Assembly: GCA_934563745.1 (NCBI GenBank)
Contig: CAKTHE010000008.1
Span: 13,542 to 77,541 of the forward strand
Length of the DNA stretch: 64,000 nt
Direction of reading: 5' to 3'
Origin: an uncultured Dysosmobacter sp.
GTDB taxonomy: Bacteria; Bacillota; Clostridia; Oscillospirales; Oscillospiraceae
Position 1 is the first letter of the stretch. The number at the start of each line of letters is the position of its first letter. This document shows, one piece after another, positions 1-11,814 of the stretch. Made by a program: the position numbers and the translations under genes. The notes below the pieces were generated by a model, which searched no databases, was not told the origin of the DNA, and worked only from the letters and a program-made list of their open reading frames with translations.

Positions 1-1
1 G

Positions 2-2590
<2,589 letters not shown>

Positions 2591-2636
2591 GGGACGCCGC
2601 CCGGTCTCGCGCCGAGTCTGACAGGAGGGAAGCCGC

Positions 2637-2810
2637 ATGGGCCCCAAGGATCCGATGATTCTTTTCAGCTATATCAACACCAAGCTGCGGGATGAGTACG
2701 GCATGCTGGAGCAGCTGTGCGAAGATCTGGAATTGGACCGGCGCGACCTGGAGGAGCGCCTGTTTGCCCTGGGTTATGCGTATGATCCCGCGCAGAACCG
2801 CTTTTTATAA
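2637..2810 (+). CDS. DUF4250 small protein
   Basis: A 57-residue protein of unknown function. It starts KDPMILFSYINTKLRD and continues with a short acidic helix (LEQLCEDLELDRRDLEERL), then GYAYDP. This matches what I recall of the DUF4250 family, which is common in Clostridia and Bacteroidetes and has no known role. The start is fixed by a good Shine-Dalgarno sequence (AGGAGGG) 6 bases upstream of ATG. It sits between alaS and hinT with short gaps, so it is probably in the same transcript. No membrane segment or signal peptide is seen. Confidence 0.75.
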   Translation: MGPKDPMILFSYINTKLRDEYGMLEQLCEDLELDRRDLEERLFALGYAYDPAQNRFL

Positions 2811-2834
2811 ACTTCAGAAGGGAGGAGAACGAGT

Positions 2835-3170
2835 ATGGATTGCCTTTTTTGCAGCATTGTTTCCGGCGAAATTCCGTCCAACAAGGTCTATGAAGACGTG
2901 CTGTGCTATGCCTTTTACGACATTGCACCCCAGGCGCCGACGCACTTTCTGGTGATCCCCAAGACGCACATCGGATCCGTTTCCGAGATTACGGAGGAGA
3001 ACTGTGCGGTGGTCGGGCACATTTTCCAGGTAATTGCGCAGCTTGCAAAGGAACTGGGGCTGGAGAGCTACCGCGTGGTGTCCAACATCGGCGAGCAGGC
3101 GGGACAGAGTGTTCCGCACCTGCATTTTCATGTGCTTTCCGGCCGGGATATGACCTGGCCTCCGGGCTGA
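2835..3170 (+). CDS. hinT: HIT family nucleotide-binding hydrolase
   Basis: A 111-residue HIT protein of the Hint type, which hydrolyses purine nucleoside phosphoramidates and acyl-AMP adducts in the cytosol. The N-terminus has a Cys pair (CLFC) often seen in the family. The signature HLHFHVL (HxHxHxx) is near residues 95-101 and provides the catalytic histidine. Length is normal. The start has GGAGG 8 bases upstream. The gene closes the alaS-DUF4250-hinT run and is followed by two strong hairpins. Confidence 0.93.
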   Translation: MDCLFCSIVSGEIPSNKVYEDVLCYAFYDIAPQAPTHFLVIPKTHIGSVSEITEENCAVVGHIFQVIAQLAKELGLESYRVVSNIGEQAGQSVPHLHFHVLSGRDMTWPPG

Positions 3171-3196
3171 AAACCGGGAACCATATATGCATGCTT

Positions 3197-3229
3197 CCTG
3201 CCGCAAGGGGCCGGCCCCCTTGCGGCAGG
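3197..3229 (+). terminator. GC-rich hairpin after hinT
   Basis: Perfect 14-bp inverted repeat (CCTGCCGCAAGGGG and its complement) with a 5-base loop. It has no T-run of its own, but a second hairpin with a T-run follows directly. The pair probably ends the alaS-hinT transcript. Confidence 0.6.
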
Positions 3230-3239
3230 GCTGCGTGAA

Positions 3240-3273
3240 AAGGCAGCATCTTTGCGGGCTGCCTTGCTTTTTT
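3240..3273 (+). terminator. Rho-independent terminator after hinT
   Basis: An 8-bp stem (AAGGCAGC / GCTGCCTT) with a 10-base loop, followed by GC and six T residues. This is the classical intrinsic terminator layout, 70 bases after the hinT stop. Confidence 0.8.
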
Positions 3274-3351
3274 CACTCTTTCTGGCTCCGAACGGACACA
3301 ATACAGACGAAAGATGTGGCCGTTTGGTAACATTTTTGTGGGTGATGCAGA

Positions 3352-3573
3352 ATGGAATTCCCCCGCTTGAAGGATTTACGGGAAGATCACGATCGAACGC
3401 AGCAGGAAGTTGCCGCTTATCTCAACATGCACCGCAGCGTTTACCGCCGCTATGAAGCGGGCCAGCGGGAAATCCCGGCCTGGGCTGCCATTAAGCTGGC
3501 GGAGTATTACAGGGTCAGCACAGACTACATTTTTGGCTTGACGGACAATCCGGCATCCGGGGACGTGCAATGA
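3352..3573 (+). CDS. Small XRE-type HTH transcriptional regulator
   Basis: A 73-residue DNA-binding protein made of little more than one Cro/C1-type helix-turn-helix: LKDLREDHDRTQQEVAAYL, then the recognition part HRSVYRRYEAGQREIP, then LAEYYRVSTDYIFGLTD, the usual end of the domain. Its target is unknown. It overlaps the start of comEC by 4 bases (ATGA), so it may be translationally coupled to that gene and could regulate it, but this is inference from position only. Confidence 0.88.
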   Translation: MEFPRLKDLREDHDRTQQEVAAYLNMHRSVYRRYEAGQREIPAWAAIKLAEYYRVSTDYIFGLTDNPASGDVQ

Positions 3574-5828
3574 GGGTGCTGGCAACGGCTGCGGCTGCGT
3601 TTTCAGCCGCAATCTTTTTGGCGCAGTACTTGCTGCCCGGTGCGTGGCGTTTGCCGCTGGCATTGGGGCTGGCCGTGCTGGGCCTTGGATTGTTGCCGCT
3701 GCGGCACCGGCGGACGGGGAAGCGGGCGATTCTGATTTTGCTTGCCGCGGCCGCGGCGCTTGTATGGGACCGCGGATATGACCGTTGGGTGTACGAGCCG
3801 GCCGCGCAGCTGGATGGCCGCACGGAGGAAGCACTGACCATGACGGTGCTGGACTGGCCTGAGGAAAGCCGGTACGGCGCCCGGGCGACCGTGCGTCTTG
3901 CGACGCCGGGACTTCCTTCGGTGCGGGCGGTCTACTACGGAAAGGAAGACCTGCTGGAGCTTACGCCCGGCTGCACGGTGCGGGATGCGGCAGCGCTGCA
4001 CGATGCTTCCCGGATCCGCGGGGACAAACTGACCAGCTTCACCTCCAAGGGTATTTTCCTGCTGGTATACAGCCGCGGGGAACCGGACTATTCCGATGCG
4101 GATGCGGATGAACCCCGCTGGTGGCCTCAGCGTTTTGCCGGCGCGATGCGCAGCATGATCCGGACGCTTTATTCCGGAAACAGCGCCGGCTTTCTGACGG
4201 CGATGCTGACCGGCGAACGGAACGATCTTTCCGACGAAACGGCGTCGGATTTTTCCGAGGCAGGGATCTATCACATTCTGGCGGTTTCCGGCCTGCACTG
4301 TTCCTTCTTGCTGGCGATGCTTCGGTTCATCCTGGGCCGGCAGCGCCGCCGCCTGACCCTGGCGGTCGGGATCCCGGTTCTGATCCTTTATGCGCTGGCA
4401 GTCGGCTGCACGCCTTCGGTGGTGCGGGCCTGCATCATGACGATCTTTTTGCTGGCTGCGCCGCTTTTCGGGCGGGAACAGGACGCACCCACGGCCTTGT
4501 CCGCGGCGTTGGCGCTGATCCTGCTGCAAAATCCCTATGCGGCCGCTTCCGTGAGCCTGCAGCTCTCCTTTGCGGCCGTGGCCGGAATCCTGTGGGCTGC
4601 GCCCGGCCTTTTCAAGGGCCTGGCCGGAACGCACAAAGGGCGGCCAATCCGTGTGCTGGCCGGAAGTCTTTCGGTCTCTTTGGGCGCAAGCGTATTTACG
4701 GTTCCGCTCAGCGCCGCGTATTTCGGAAGTGTCTGCCTGGCGGCGCCGCTGAGCAATCTGCTGTGCCTGTGGTCTGTGGGCGTGATTTTTGCATTAGGCT
4801 TTCTCTCTTCGCTTTTCGGACTTCTGTGGCTTCCTCTGGGGCGGCTGCTGGCTCCGGCGGTGGAAGCCCTGATCCGCTATCTTCTTGCGGCGGCCGGCTG
4901 GGTTGCCCGGGTTCCGTACCATGCCGTTTATCTGACCAACCCGTACCTGAAGGGCTGGCTGATTTTTGCATATCTGCTGCTGTTTGTATGTGTTTTCAGC
5001 CGCTCCGGAGGGCGGCGCCGGTATCTTCTGGCTGCCGGATTGGGCGGCATTGCGCTGGTCTGTGCGCTGCAGGCCGGGGTGAGGGAAGCTGAGGCCGGCC
5101 GTCTGCAGGTGCGGGTGCTGGACGTGGGGCAGGGGCAGTGCGTGATGCTCAGTTCCGGGGACCGGTTTGCACTGCTGGACTGCGGCAGCAGCAATTCCTG
5201 GTGCGACGCCGGTGAAACGGCGGCTGACGCGCTTTTGGGCGCCGGGTGCCGCGAGCTGGATGTCCTGATCCTGACCCATTACGATTACGACCACGTTTCC
5301 GGGGTTTCCGGTCTTCTGCACCGGGTCGGGGCCAGGCTGGTTCTGCTTCCCGACGCTCTGGATGACAGCGGCCTGCGGGAATCCGTCTGTGCCGCCGCGC
5401 AGCGCTCCGGCGCGCAGGTCCGCATGGTCCGAGAGCCGGAGGCCTATTCGCTGGGAGCGGCCACATTGCAGATCTATCCGCCGCTGGGGGCCGAAGGATC
5501 CGACAACGAGCAGGGACTGAGCCTTCTGTGCTCAGTGGGGGATTTTGATCTGCTGGACACCGGGGACATGGACGCCCGGACGGAGCAGACACTTCTGGCG
5601 CGCTATCCGCTGCCGGATCTGGAGGTTTTGATCGTGGGACACCACGGATCCAAGAATTCCACTTCGCCGGAGCTTTTGGATGCCCTGTGTCCGGAGACAG
5701 CGATCATCAGCGTGGGCGACAACTCCTACGGGCATCCGACCCAGCAGGTTTTGAACCGCCTGGCGGATCGGAAGATCCGGGTCTATCGGACGGACCGGGA
5801 CGGAACCGTGCGCCTGCGTGTGGATTGA
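3570..5828 (+). CDS. comEC: ComEC/Rec2 DNA-uptake channel protein
   Basis: Membrane protein that moves single-stranded DNA across the cytoplasmic membrane during transformation. At 752 residues it has the full family length. It begins with two hydrophobic segments, then an OB-like region, then the multi-span competence domain (about residues 180-480, with the IYHILAVSGLHCSFLL motif). The metallo-beta-lactamase-like domain starts near residue 514 (LDVGQGQCVML). Metal ligands are visible in THYDYDHVSG (near 569) and VGHHGSKNST (near 688). No other competence genes are in this window, so natural competence cannot be concluded. Confidence 0.95.
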   Translation: MRVLATAAAAFSAAIFLAQYLLPGAWRLPLALGLAVLGLGLLPLRHRRTGKRAILILLAAAAALVWDRGYDRWVYEPAAQLDGRTEEALTMTVLDWPEESRYGARATVRLATPGLPSVRAVYYGKEDLLELTPGCTVRDAAALHDASRIRGDKLTSFTSKGIFLLVYSRGEPDYSDADADEPRWWPQRFAGAMRSMIRTLYSGNSAGFLTAMLTGERNDLSDETASDFSEAGIYHILAVSGLHCSFLLAMLRFILGRQRRRLTLAVGIPVLILYALAVGCTPSVVRACIMTIFLLAAPLFGREQDAPTALSAALALILLQNPYAAASVSLQLSFAAVAGILWAAPGLFKGLAGTHKGRPIRVLAGSLSVSLGASVFTVPLSAAYFGSVCLAAPLSNLLCLWSVGVIFALGFLSSLFGLLWLPLGRLLAPAVEALIRYLLAAAGWVARVPYHAVYLTNPYLKGWLIFAYLLLFVCVFSRSGGRRRYLLAAGLGGIALVCALQAGVREAEAGRLQVRVLDVGQGQCVMLSSGDRFALLDCGSSNSWCDAGETAADALLGAGCRELDVLILTHYDYDHVSGVSGLLHRVGARLVLLPDALDDSGLRESVCAAAQRSGAQVRMVREPEAYSLGAATLQIYPPLGAEGSDNEQGLSLLCSVGDFDLLDTGDMDARTEQTLLARYPLPDLEVLIVGHHGSKNSTSPELLDALCPETAIISVGDNSYGHPTQQVLNRLADRKIRVYRTDRDGTVRLRVD

Positions 5829-5905
5829 GCCCTGACGGCGGAGCGCTTCCGCTGCAGGCAGGAAACTTTTACGCCGCCTGGCCGCGGCAGAATGGGTGAA
5901 AAAAC

Positions 5906-6958
5906 ATGGCAGCTGTCAAAAAAGGGAGCCGCGCCAACGCGGCTTTTCAAAAATTCAAATCGGATCTTGCCGCCGGTACTCCCGGACAGGCTTATATTTT
6001 CTACGGGGAGGAGAGCTATCTCCGGGAATACTATCTGGGAGAACTGCGCAGAAAGCTGGTTCCAGATGCATTCGCTGAGTTCAACTATCACCGGATGGAG
6101 GGGCGGGATCTGACCGTTCAGGAGCTGGCCGACGCGGCTGAGGCAATGCCGATGCTGGCAGACCGGACGCTGGTGGTCGTTTCCGACTACGATCTTTTTA
6201 AACTGAATGAAGAGCAGCGCAGCCAGCTGATTGCGCTGCTGGAGGATCTTCCGCCGTATGTGTGCCTGGTGTTTGTTTACAGCACGGTGCCCTATCAGCC
6301 CAACCGGACGCTGAAGAAGCTTTGCAAGGCGCTGGCGGACCATGTGGAGACAGTGGAGTTCCGCCCGGCGGACAACAATGACCTGATCGACTGGATCGGT
6401 CGGCGCTTCCGGGCCTTGGGAAAGGACATCGACCGTGCCACGGCAGAATACCTGATCTTCTTGTGCGGAAGCCTGATGACCGGCCTGATTCCTGAGATCC
6501 AGAAGATTGCCGCGTATGCCCGGGGCGGCCGGATCACCCAAAAGGACATTGACGCAGTGGCGGATCCGGTCCTGTCGGCAGAGGTTTTCCGTCTTTCCGA
6601 CGCGGTCCTGGCAGGGAATTACGATCGGGCCGCCTCCATTTTGGGGGATCTTCTGAAAATGCAGACGGAGCCGATCCTGATTCTGAGTATGCTGGGCAGC
6701 CAGCTGCGGCGGATCTATACGGCCCGCCTGGCCATCGAAAGCGGAAAGGACCGCTGCTGGCTGATGGATCTTTGGGGATATAAGTCCGACTATCCGGTGC
6801 GGCTGCTGCTGGATGCGGCCCGGAAGACCAGCAGAGACTGGTGTGCCGGTGCCGTGAAGATGTGCCAGACCCTGGACAAGCGGCTCAAAAGCGAGACCGG
6901 AACGGACGCGGCCAATGAACTGAAGCTGCTGCTGGCCCGGCTGGCAGAGTCCCGGTGA
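5906..6958 (+). CDS. holA: DNA polymerase III delta subunit
   Basis: The clamp-loader delta subunit opens the beta clamp and is part of the DnaX complex. The protein is 350 residues, the usual size. The N-terminus has the family pattern FQKFKSDLAAG...AYIFYGEESYLREYYL, and the middle has the conserved LPPYVCLVFV segment. No Walker motif is expected or seen. The ATG at 5906 fits the family start, although the ribosome site upstream is weak. It lies between comEC and rnmV, and the comEC-holA order is common in Firmicutes. Confidence 0.92.
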   Translation: MAAVKKGSRANAAFQKFKSDLAAGTPGQAYIFYGEESYLREYYLGELRRKLVPDAFAEFNYHRMEGRDLTVQELADAAEAMPMLADRTLVVVSDYDLFKLNEEQRSQLIALLEDLPPYVCLVFVYSTVPYQPNRTLKKLCKALADHVETVEFRPADNNDLIDWIGRRFRALGKDIDRATAEYLIFLCGSLMTGLIPEIQKIAAYARGGRITQKDIDAVADPVLSAEVFRLSDAVLAGNYDRAASILGDLLKMQTEPILILSMLGSQLRRIYTARLAIESGKDRCWLMDLWGYKSDYPVRLLLDAARKTSRDWCAGAVKMCQTLDKRLKSETGTDAANELKLLLARLAESR

Positions 6959-6968
6959 GGAGCGCGAC

Positions 6969-7565
6969 ATGAAGAAGATTCGGGAAGTCATCGTTGTGGA
7001 GGGGCGCTACGACAAAAATACGCTTGCCCAGATCGTGGATGCCACCATTGTTCCGGTGGGCGGCTTTTCCGTTTTTCACGACCGGGAGAAGCTGGAGCTG
7101 CTGCGTACGCTGGCGGAGGCCCGGGGACTGATCGTACTGACGGACGGGGACGGCGCGGGCTTTGTGATCCGGAACTATCTCAAAGGCGCACTGCCGAAGG
7201 AGAAGATCCGTCAGGCCTATATTCCGGACGTATACGGAAAGGAGCGCCGCAAGCGCAGGCCGGGGAAGGAAGGCAAGCTGGGCGTGGAGGGAATGAAGCC
7301 GGAGGTGCTTTTAAAGGCGCTGGAGCAGGCCGGTGCCACTTTTGAAGGAGAGGCCCGGAATCCCCGCTCGGAACAGCCGCCCATCACCAAGGCGGACCTT
7401 TTTGCGCTGGGCCTGACCGGGCAGCCGGACAGTGCCCGGCGCAGGGCAGCCCTGCAAAAGGAGCTCTCTCTGCCGGAGCATTTGACGGCAAACGCACTTT
7501 TGGAGGTACTGAATATCCTTTTCAGCAGAGAGGAATTTCTGGACCGCTTTGCCGAAAAAGACTGA
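6969..7565 (+). CDS. rnmV: Ribonuclease M5 (Toprim + DUF4093)
   Basis: RNase M5 matures 5S rRNA in Firmicutes. The 198-residue protein has the Toprim domain, with VVEGRYDK (9-16, catalytic Glu) and LTDGDGAG (near 57-64, DxD). The C-terminal half matches the DUF4093 domain that accompanies it in this family. The gene starts 10 bases after holA and is likely in the same operon. After the stop there is an AT-rich gap with a promoter for the next small gene. Confidence 0.92.
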   Translation: MKKIREVIVVEGRYDKNTLAQIVDATIVPVGGFSVFHDREKLELLRTLAEARGLIVLTDGDGAGFVIRNYLKGALPKEKIRQAYIPDVYGKERRKRRPGKEGKLGVEGMKPEVLLKALEQAGATFEGEARNPRSEQPPITKADLFALGLTGQPDSARRRAALQKELSLPEHLTANALLEVLNILFSREEFLDRFAEKD

Positions 7566-7600
7566 ATGCGGAATGTAAATTTTGGCGCACCCGCTTTTTT

Positions 7601-7628
7601 TCGACAAAATTCGCGCTTTTCCTATGAT
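7601..7628 (+). promoter_or_regulatory. Predicted sigma-A promoter
   Basis: TCGACA and TATGAT boxes separated by 16 bases, in an AT-rich stretch about 60 bases before the small gene at 7688. Assigned from similarity to the consensus only. Confidence 0.55.
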
Positions 7629-7687
7629 ACGCTTCTTTCCATAAAATTTGAGCGGAAGAAAAGATGAGGAAAGGAGCGCAATGTGAC

Positions 7688-7939
7688 ATGCGTACGTATT
7701 TGGTGAGAAGAAAGTATTTCAGGAACACGGTATTGAATTATCTTCTTTTGATTGACCCGGTGGGGCAGCAGGCAGAGGCTTACGGGATCTGCGTAGCCAG
7801 TGAAGACGGAATGACCTGCGCGGTGAAGCGGATCAGCTTTTCGCAGGTCCGGGTGTTTGCCCTGCTGGAGCGGCTGATCCGGAACAGTGTAACGCCGGTG
7901 ACACTGCGCGACGTGGTGGAGGATTGGCTGCTTGAGTAA
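7688..7939 (+). CDS. Small conserved protein, DUF6514-like
   Basis: An 83-residue protein without a known function. It reads MRTYLVRRKYFRN, then a GICVASEDG segment and a C-terminal SVTPVTLRDVVEDWL motif, a layout I associate with DUF6514 proteins of Clostridia. That family link is tentative. The start at 7688 is preferred because GGAG lies 11 bases upstream; an in-frame ATG at 7664 has a poorer site. No signal peptide or membrane segment is seen. Confidence 0.65.
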   Translation: MRTYLVRRKYFRNTVLNYLLLIDPVGQQAEAYGICVASEDGMTCAVKRISFSQVRVFALLERLIRNSVTPVTLRDVVEDWLLE

Positions 7940-7967
7940 AAGAACCGTTCTGCGCATCGGGGGCCCC

Positions 7968-7996
7968 TTGCTTTTTTGAAAAGAGTCCTATATAAT
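7968..7996 (+). promoter_or_regulatory. Predicted sigma-A promoter of glnS
   Basis: TTGCTT and TATAAT separated by exactly 17 bases, about 100 bases before the glnS start. The leader is too short for a T-box and none is seen. Confidence 0.65.
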
Positions 7997-8095
7997 AATC
8001 CTCTATGAAAAGCGAAGGAGACGGCCGACGCTGCGGCTGTGACCGTTGCCTGCCGCGAGGATATTTGATCAAGCGTAAGGAAGGAAGGGCGGCCC

Positions 8096-9790
8096 ATGGC
8101 TGACGAAAAGACGATGCTCCCGGCGGAGGAGAGCGGGAAAAATTTTATCCATGCATTTATTGAGGAGGACATCGCGCCCGGCGGCCAGTTCGAGGGGATG
8201 ACGGTTCATACGCGTTTCCCGCCGGAGCCGAACGGCTATCTGCATATCGGACACTGCAAGGCCCTGACTATTGACTTCGGGACCGCGGAAAAATACGGCG
8301 GTCTGTGCAATCTGCGTATGGACGATACGAACCCCAGCAAGGAAGATACCGAGTATGTGGACGCCATCAAGGAGGATATTCACTGGCTGGGATTTGACTG
8401 GGATGACCGGTTTTTCTATGCCTCGGATTACTTTGACGTAATGTATGCGTGCGCGGTCGGCCTGATCAAAAAGGGCCTGGCCTACGTTTGCCAGCTGACT
8501 CCGGATGAAATGCGGGATATGCGCGGCGATTTGACGCATCCGGCCCGCAGCCCCTACCGGGACCGTCCCATTGAAGAGAGCCTGGATCTGTTTGCCCGCA
8601 TGAAGGCCGGCGAGTTTGAAAACGGCGCCATGACGCTGCGGGCCAAAATCGACCTGAACTCCGGCAATTTCAATATGCGCGATCCGGTGATCTATCGGAT
8701 CAATCACGCGTCGCACCACCGCACGGGGGACAAGTGGTGCATCTATCCGATGTACGATTTTGCCCATCCCATTGAAGATGCCATGGAGCATATCACACAT
8801 TCGCTGTGCTCGCTGGAGTTTGAGGCGCACCGCCCGCTCTACAACTGGGTCGTGGAGCATTGTGATGTGCCGGCCAAGCCCCGCCAGATCGAATTTGCCC
8901 GGCTGGGCATCACCTATACGGTCATGAGCAAGCGCAAGCTGCGCCAGCTGGTGGAGGAGCAGCGCGTTTCCGGCTGGGATGACCCCCGGATGCCGACCCT
9001 GTGCGGGCTGCGCCGCAGAGGGTATACCCCCCGTTCTATCCGCAATTTCTGCGACCGGATCGGCGTTTCCAAGGCGGATTCCACTGTGGACTTCGCGTTT
9101 TTGGAGCATTGCCTGCGGGAGGATCTCAACGAAAACGCACAGCGTACGATGGCGGTGCTGCGGCCCGTCAAGCTGACCATTACCAATTATCCCGCCGGAA
9201 AGAGCGAACGGGTCCGGGTGGAAAACAATCCCCTGCACCCGGAGGCCGGCAGCCGTGAGATCAGCTTTTCCGGCAGCCTGTGGATTGAGGCGGATGACTT
9301 TATGGAGACGCCGGTTCCCAAGTACAAGCGCCTGTTCCCCGGCGGGCCGGAGTGCCGCCTGAAGGGGGCGTACCTGATCACCTGCACCGGCTGCGTCAAG
9401 GACGAGCAGGGCCGCGTGACGGAGGTTTTGTGTGAGTATGATCCGGACTCCCGGGGCGGGGATCCCGCAGATGGCCGCAAGGTAAAGGGCGCCACGATCC
9501 ACTGGGTGGATGCGCAGACTGCGGTGGATGCGGAGGTCCGCCTGTATGACAATCTCTTCCTGGACCCGGATCCTGACGGAGCGGATAAAAACTTCCTGGA
9601 TTATTTGAACCCCGACTCGCTGGAAGTCCTGCAGGGCTGCAAGGTGGAGCCGGAGCTGAAGGAGGCCAAGGCGCCGGCCAGCTTCCAGTTTATGCGCCTG
9701 GGCTATTTCTGCCCGGACAGCCGGGATTCTTCTCCGGAGCATCCGGTGTTCAACCGCAGCGTCTCTTTAAAGGACGGCTTTAAGAAATAA
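8096..9790 (+). CDS. glnS: Glutaminyl-tRNA synthetase
   Basis: Class I synthetase that charges tRNA-Gln directly. The 564-residue protein has the [16 protein letters not shown] region with the HIGH motif (near 42-57), the [12 protein letters not shown] motif, and VMSKRKL as the KMSKS motif (near 275). The C-terminal anticodon-binding beta barrels end in [11 protein letters not shown]. Many Firmicutes lack glnS and use GatCAB instead, so its presence is informative. Start ATG has GGAAGG upstream. It has its own promoter and a terminator. Confidence 0.96.
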   Translation: MADEKTMLPAEESGKNFIHAFIEEDIAPGGQFEGMTVHTRFPPEPNGYLHIGHCKALTIDFGTAEKYGGLCNLRMDDTNPSKEDTEYVDAIKEDIHWLGFDWDDRFFYASDYFDVMYACAVGLIKKGLAYVCQLTPDEMRDMRGDLTHPARSPYRDRPIEESLDLFARMKAGEFENGAMTLRAKIDLNSGNFNMRDPVIYRINHASHHRTGDKWCIYPMYDFAHPIEDAMEHITHSLCSLEFEAHRPLYNWVVEHCDVPAKPRQIEFARLGITYTVMSKRKLRQLVEEQRVSGWDDPRMPTLCGLRRRGYTPRSIRNFCDRIGVSKADSTVDFAFLEHCLREDLNENAQRTMAVLRPVKLTITNYPAGKSERVRVENNPLHPEAGSREISFSGSLWIEADDFMETPVPKYKRLFPGGPECRLKGAYLITCTGCVKDEQGRVTEVLCEYDPDSRGGDPADGRKVKGATIHWVDAQTAVDAEVRLYDNLFLDPDPDGADKNFLDYLNPDSLEVLQGCKVEPELKEAKAPASFQFMRLGYFCPDSRDSSPEHPVFNRSVSLKDGFKK

Positions 9791-9795
9791 ACGCA

Positions 9796-9827
9796 AAAAA
9801 GCGGAGTGCTTCTGCGCTCCGCTTTTT
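9796..9827. terminator. Bidirectional terminator, glnS / thioesterase
   Basis: An 11-bp perfect stem AAAAAGCGGAG / CTCCGCTTTTT with a 10-base loop. A-tract and T-tract flank it on both sides, so it can end glnS on the plus strand and the convergent thioesterase gene on the minus strand. Confidence 0.85.
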
Positions 9828-9855
9828 CATAAGACCGGAAGAAGGATCAATCTGC

Positions 9856-10275
9856 TCAAAACTCGATGGGGGTCCCGAGAGAGTAAAATGTGAAGCTGCC
9901 CTTTCCCAGCAGAGTCTGATTCTGATCGAAGATCTGCACCTCATATACGGATACGGTCCGGCCGTGCTTGACCTCCGTGGCCACGGCGGTCAAACGGTCA
10001 CCCGTATGCGCGCTGCGGAAGAACTCATAGCTGGCGCCCAGCGTGACGGCCATATGGCCGTGCGAAGCGGAAGCAGAGGCGCAGGCTGTGTCCGCCATGG
10101 AGAAGTAAACGCCGCCGTGCGTGATCGCACCCGGATTCAGATCCCGCTCCGTTATGGTCTTGGAGACCCGGGCGGTCCCGGGGCCGATCTCTTCCACAAC
10201 AATGCCCAGCTGTTTGGCATACGGGTTGTGGGTATTGCGGTATTGCAAAATTTTCAGATAATCAACGGAATCCAT
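9856..10275 (-). CDS. PaaI-type hotdog thioesterase
   Basis: A 139-residue single hotdog-fold protein that probably hydrolyses acyl-CoA thioesters. The family motif NPGAITHGGVYFSMADTA (the HGG loop with the following Asp) is clear near residues 47-64, followed by VTLGASYEFFRSAHTGDRL. Its substrate cannot be read from the sequence. The gene stands alone on the minus strand between the glnS terminator and sigG. Confidence 0.87.
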   Translation of the reverse strand: MDSVDYLKILQYRNTHNPYAKQLGIVVEEIGPGTARVSKTITERDLNPGAITHGGVYFSMADTACASASASHGHMAVTLGASYEFFRSAHTGDRLTAVATEVKHGRTVSVYEVQIFDQNQTLLGKGSFTFYSLGTPIEF

Positions 10276-10371
10276 AAAGGTCCCCTTCCTGCGCAGGGCA
10301 TGAAATTTTCCTTATTTTAGCGCGTATTTCCGGCGCCGTCAAATTTTTGCGCAAAAAAGGGTGGGAAGGGA

Positions 10372-11142
10372 TCACAGATTTTTTTTGATGGTGTTGATTG
10401 CGCCCTTTTCCAGGCGGCTTACCTGAGCTTGCGAGATGCCTACTTCGGCAGAGACCTCCATCTGCGTCTTTCCCTCGTAAAAGCGCAGGCTGAGGATCCG
10501 GCGCTCCCGCCCGGAGAGATGCTGCACGGCCTCTTTCAGGGCGATTTGGTCGATCCAGCTTTCGTCGCTGCTGCGCGGATCCCGCACCTGGTCCATCATG
10601 CAGGTGGCGTCCCCACCGTCTGAGTAGATAGGCTCATAAAGGGAAACGGGATCGACAATGGCATCCATGGCAAAGACGACCTCCTCCCTGGGGATCCCCA
10701 GTTCGGCAGCGATCTGTTCCACCGTGGGCTCCCGCTGGGACAATGAGAGCAGCTTTTCCCGGGCCTGAAGGACCCGGTAAGCCGTGTCCCGCATACTGCG
10801 GGAGACCCGGATGGCACTGTTGTCCCGCAGATAACGGCGGATCTCGCCGACGATCATAGGGACACCGTAAGTGGAAAAGCGGACCGGCTGGGAAATGTCA
10901 AAATTATCAATGGCTTTGATCAGGCCGACACAACCGACCTGAAAGAGATCGTCCACATTTTCTCCGCGGTTCAGAAACTTCTGGATAACGGAGAGGACCA
11001 GCCGCAGATTTCCCTCGATCAGCTGCTCCCGGGCAGAGGCATCACCGGCCTTTGCTTTTTTCAAAAGCGCCATGGTCTCCTCGTTTTTCAATACCTTCAG
11101 CTTGGCTGTGTTCACGCCGCAGATCTCCACTTTTCCCTGCAT
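10372..11142 (-). CDS. sigG: Sporulation sigma factor SigG
   Basis: Late forespore-specific sigma-70 family factor. The 256-residue protein begins with the sigma-G signature NxKVEICGVNT-like block (KVEICGVNTAKLKVLKNEE), which separates it from sigma-F. Region 2 (NLRLVLSVIQKFLNRGENVDDLFQ) and region 4 (LSGRERRILSLRFYEGKTQMEVSAEVG in order) are intact. Here it lies alone on the minus strand, divergent from ylmC, rather than in a spoIIG cluster. No sigma-E gene is seen in this window. Confidence 0.95.
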   Translation of the reverse strand: MQGKVEICGVNTAKLKVLKNEETMALLKKAKAGDASAREQLIEGNLRLVLSVIQKFLNRGENVDDLFQVGCVGLIKAIDNFDISQPVRFSTYGVPMIVGEIRRYLRDNSAIRVSRSMRDTAYRVLQAREKLLSLSQREPTVEQIAAELGIPREEVVFAMDAIVDPVSLYEPIYSDGGDATCMMDQVRDPRSSDESWIDQIALKEAVQHLSGRERRILSLRFYEGKTQMEVSAEVGISQAQVSRLEKGAINTIKKNL

Positions 11143-11297
11143 GCAATCCGACCTCCTGCGATCCTGGATTCACCTGCACCTCAGTATTTCCGCCGTGGAT
11201 TTTTCCTATACTGGGAGCTTTTGGCGATTTCCGCCGCCGCCTGCGGCATAGGACTTGCGGGGTAGGGCATAGAGTGTTGCGGGAGGAGGGAGGCACC

Positions 11298-11582
11298 ATG
11301 CAGTGCAGGATACGGGATATGCGGTGCAAGGAAGTGATCAACGTCTGTGACGGCTGCCGCCTGGGTTATGTCTCCGATTTGGAGCTGCGGCTGCCGGAGG
11401 GAGATATCTGTGCGCTGATCGTATACGGTCCGCCGCGCTTTTTCGGCCTCTTCGGAAGGGGAGAGGAGTACTATATTCCCTGGGAGTGCATTCAGCGCGT
11501 GGGGGATGATATCATTCTCATCGATAAGCCCTTTCAGCGCCGGGATCCGTCTGCAGAGCGCAAGCGGCACCGAAAATTCTGA
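11298..11582 (+). CDS. ylmC: YlmC/YmxH family sporulation protein
   Basis: A 94-residue PRC-barrel-like protein of the YlmC/YmxH family, whose role in spore formation is poorly defined. It starts MQCRIRDMRCKEVINV and has the G-Y-V-S-D-L-E motif and the YYIPWECIQRVGDDIILID segment typical of the family. The start at 11298 has a strong GGGAGGAGGG site 8 bases upstream; the frame is open further upstream but lacks such support. It is divergent from sigG. Confidence 0.85.
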   Translation: MQCRIRDMRCKEVINVCDGCRLGYVSDLELRLPEGDICALIVYGPPRFFGLFGRGEEYYIPWECIQRVGDDIILIDKPFQRRDPSAERKRHRKF

Positions 11583-11672
11583 ATGGAAACAGCTGCTTTC
11601 AAAATTCCCCGGGGATTTGCCTGAAAGGGGCGCAAAATACGTATTATTTTTCATATTTTGAAGAAGAAATAC

Positions 11673-11701
11673 TTGCAAGAACTCCCTAAACGTGCTATTA
11701 T
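11673..11701 (+). promoter_or_regulatory. Predicted sigma-A promoter of rpsB-tsf
   Basis: TTGCAA and TATTAT separated by 17 bases. About 105 bases of leader follow before rpsB, which could hold an S2 autoregulatory structure, but I recognise no known motif there. Confidence 0.7.
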
Positions 11702-11814
11702 ATTTCAGCATTCCGCGTGGTCGTGGATTTTCTGTCTGTGTTCGGAAACGGATTGGCAGCGAAGAGGAAGCGGCCAGAGGTACAAACTAAATGAAACTGG
11801 AGGAACAAAAAACA

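Noticed and set aside
7997..8095. Possible T-box leader before glnS
   Set aside because: Only about 100 bases lie between the promoter and the start, too short for a T-box, and no specifier or antiterminator motif is seen.
8069..9742. 557-residue minus-strand open frame opposite glnS
   Set aside because: Shadow of glnS; no start signal or domain.
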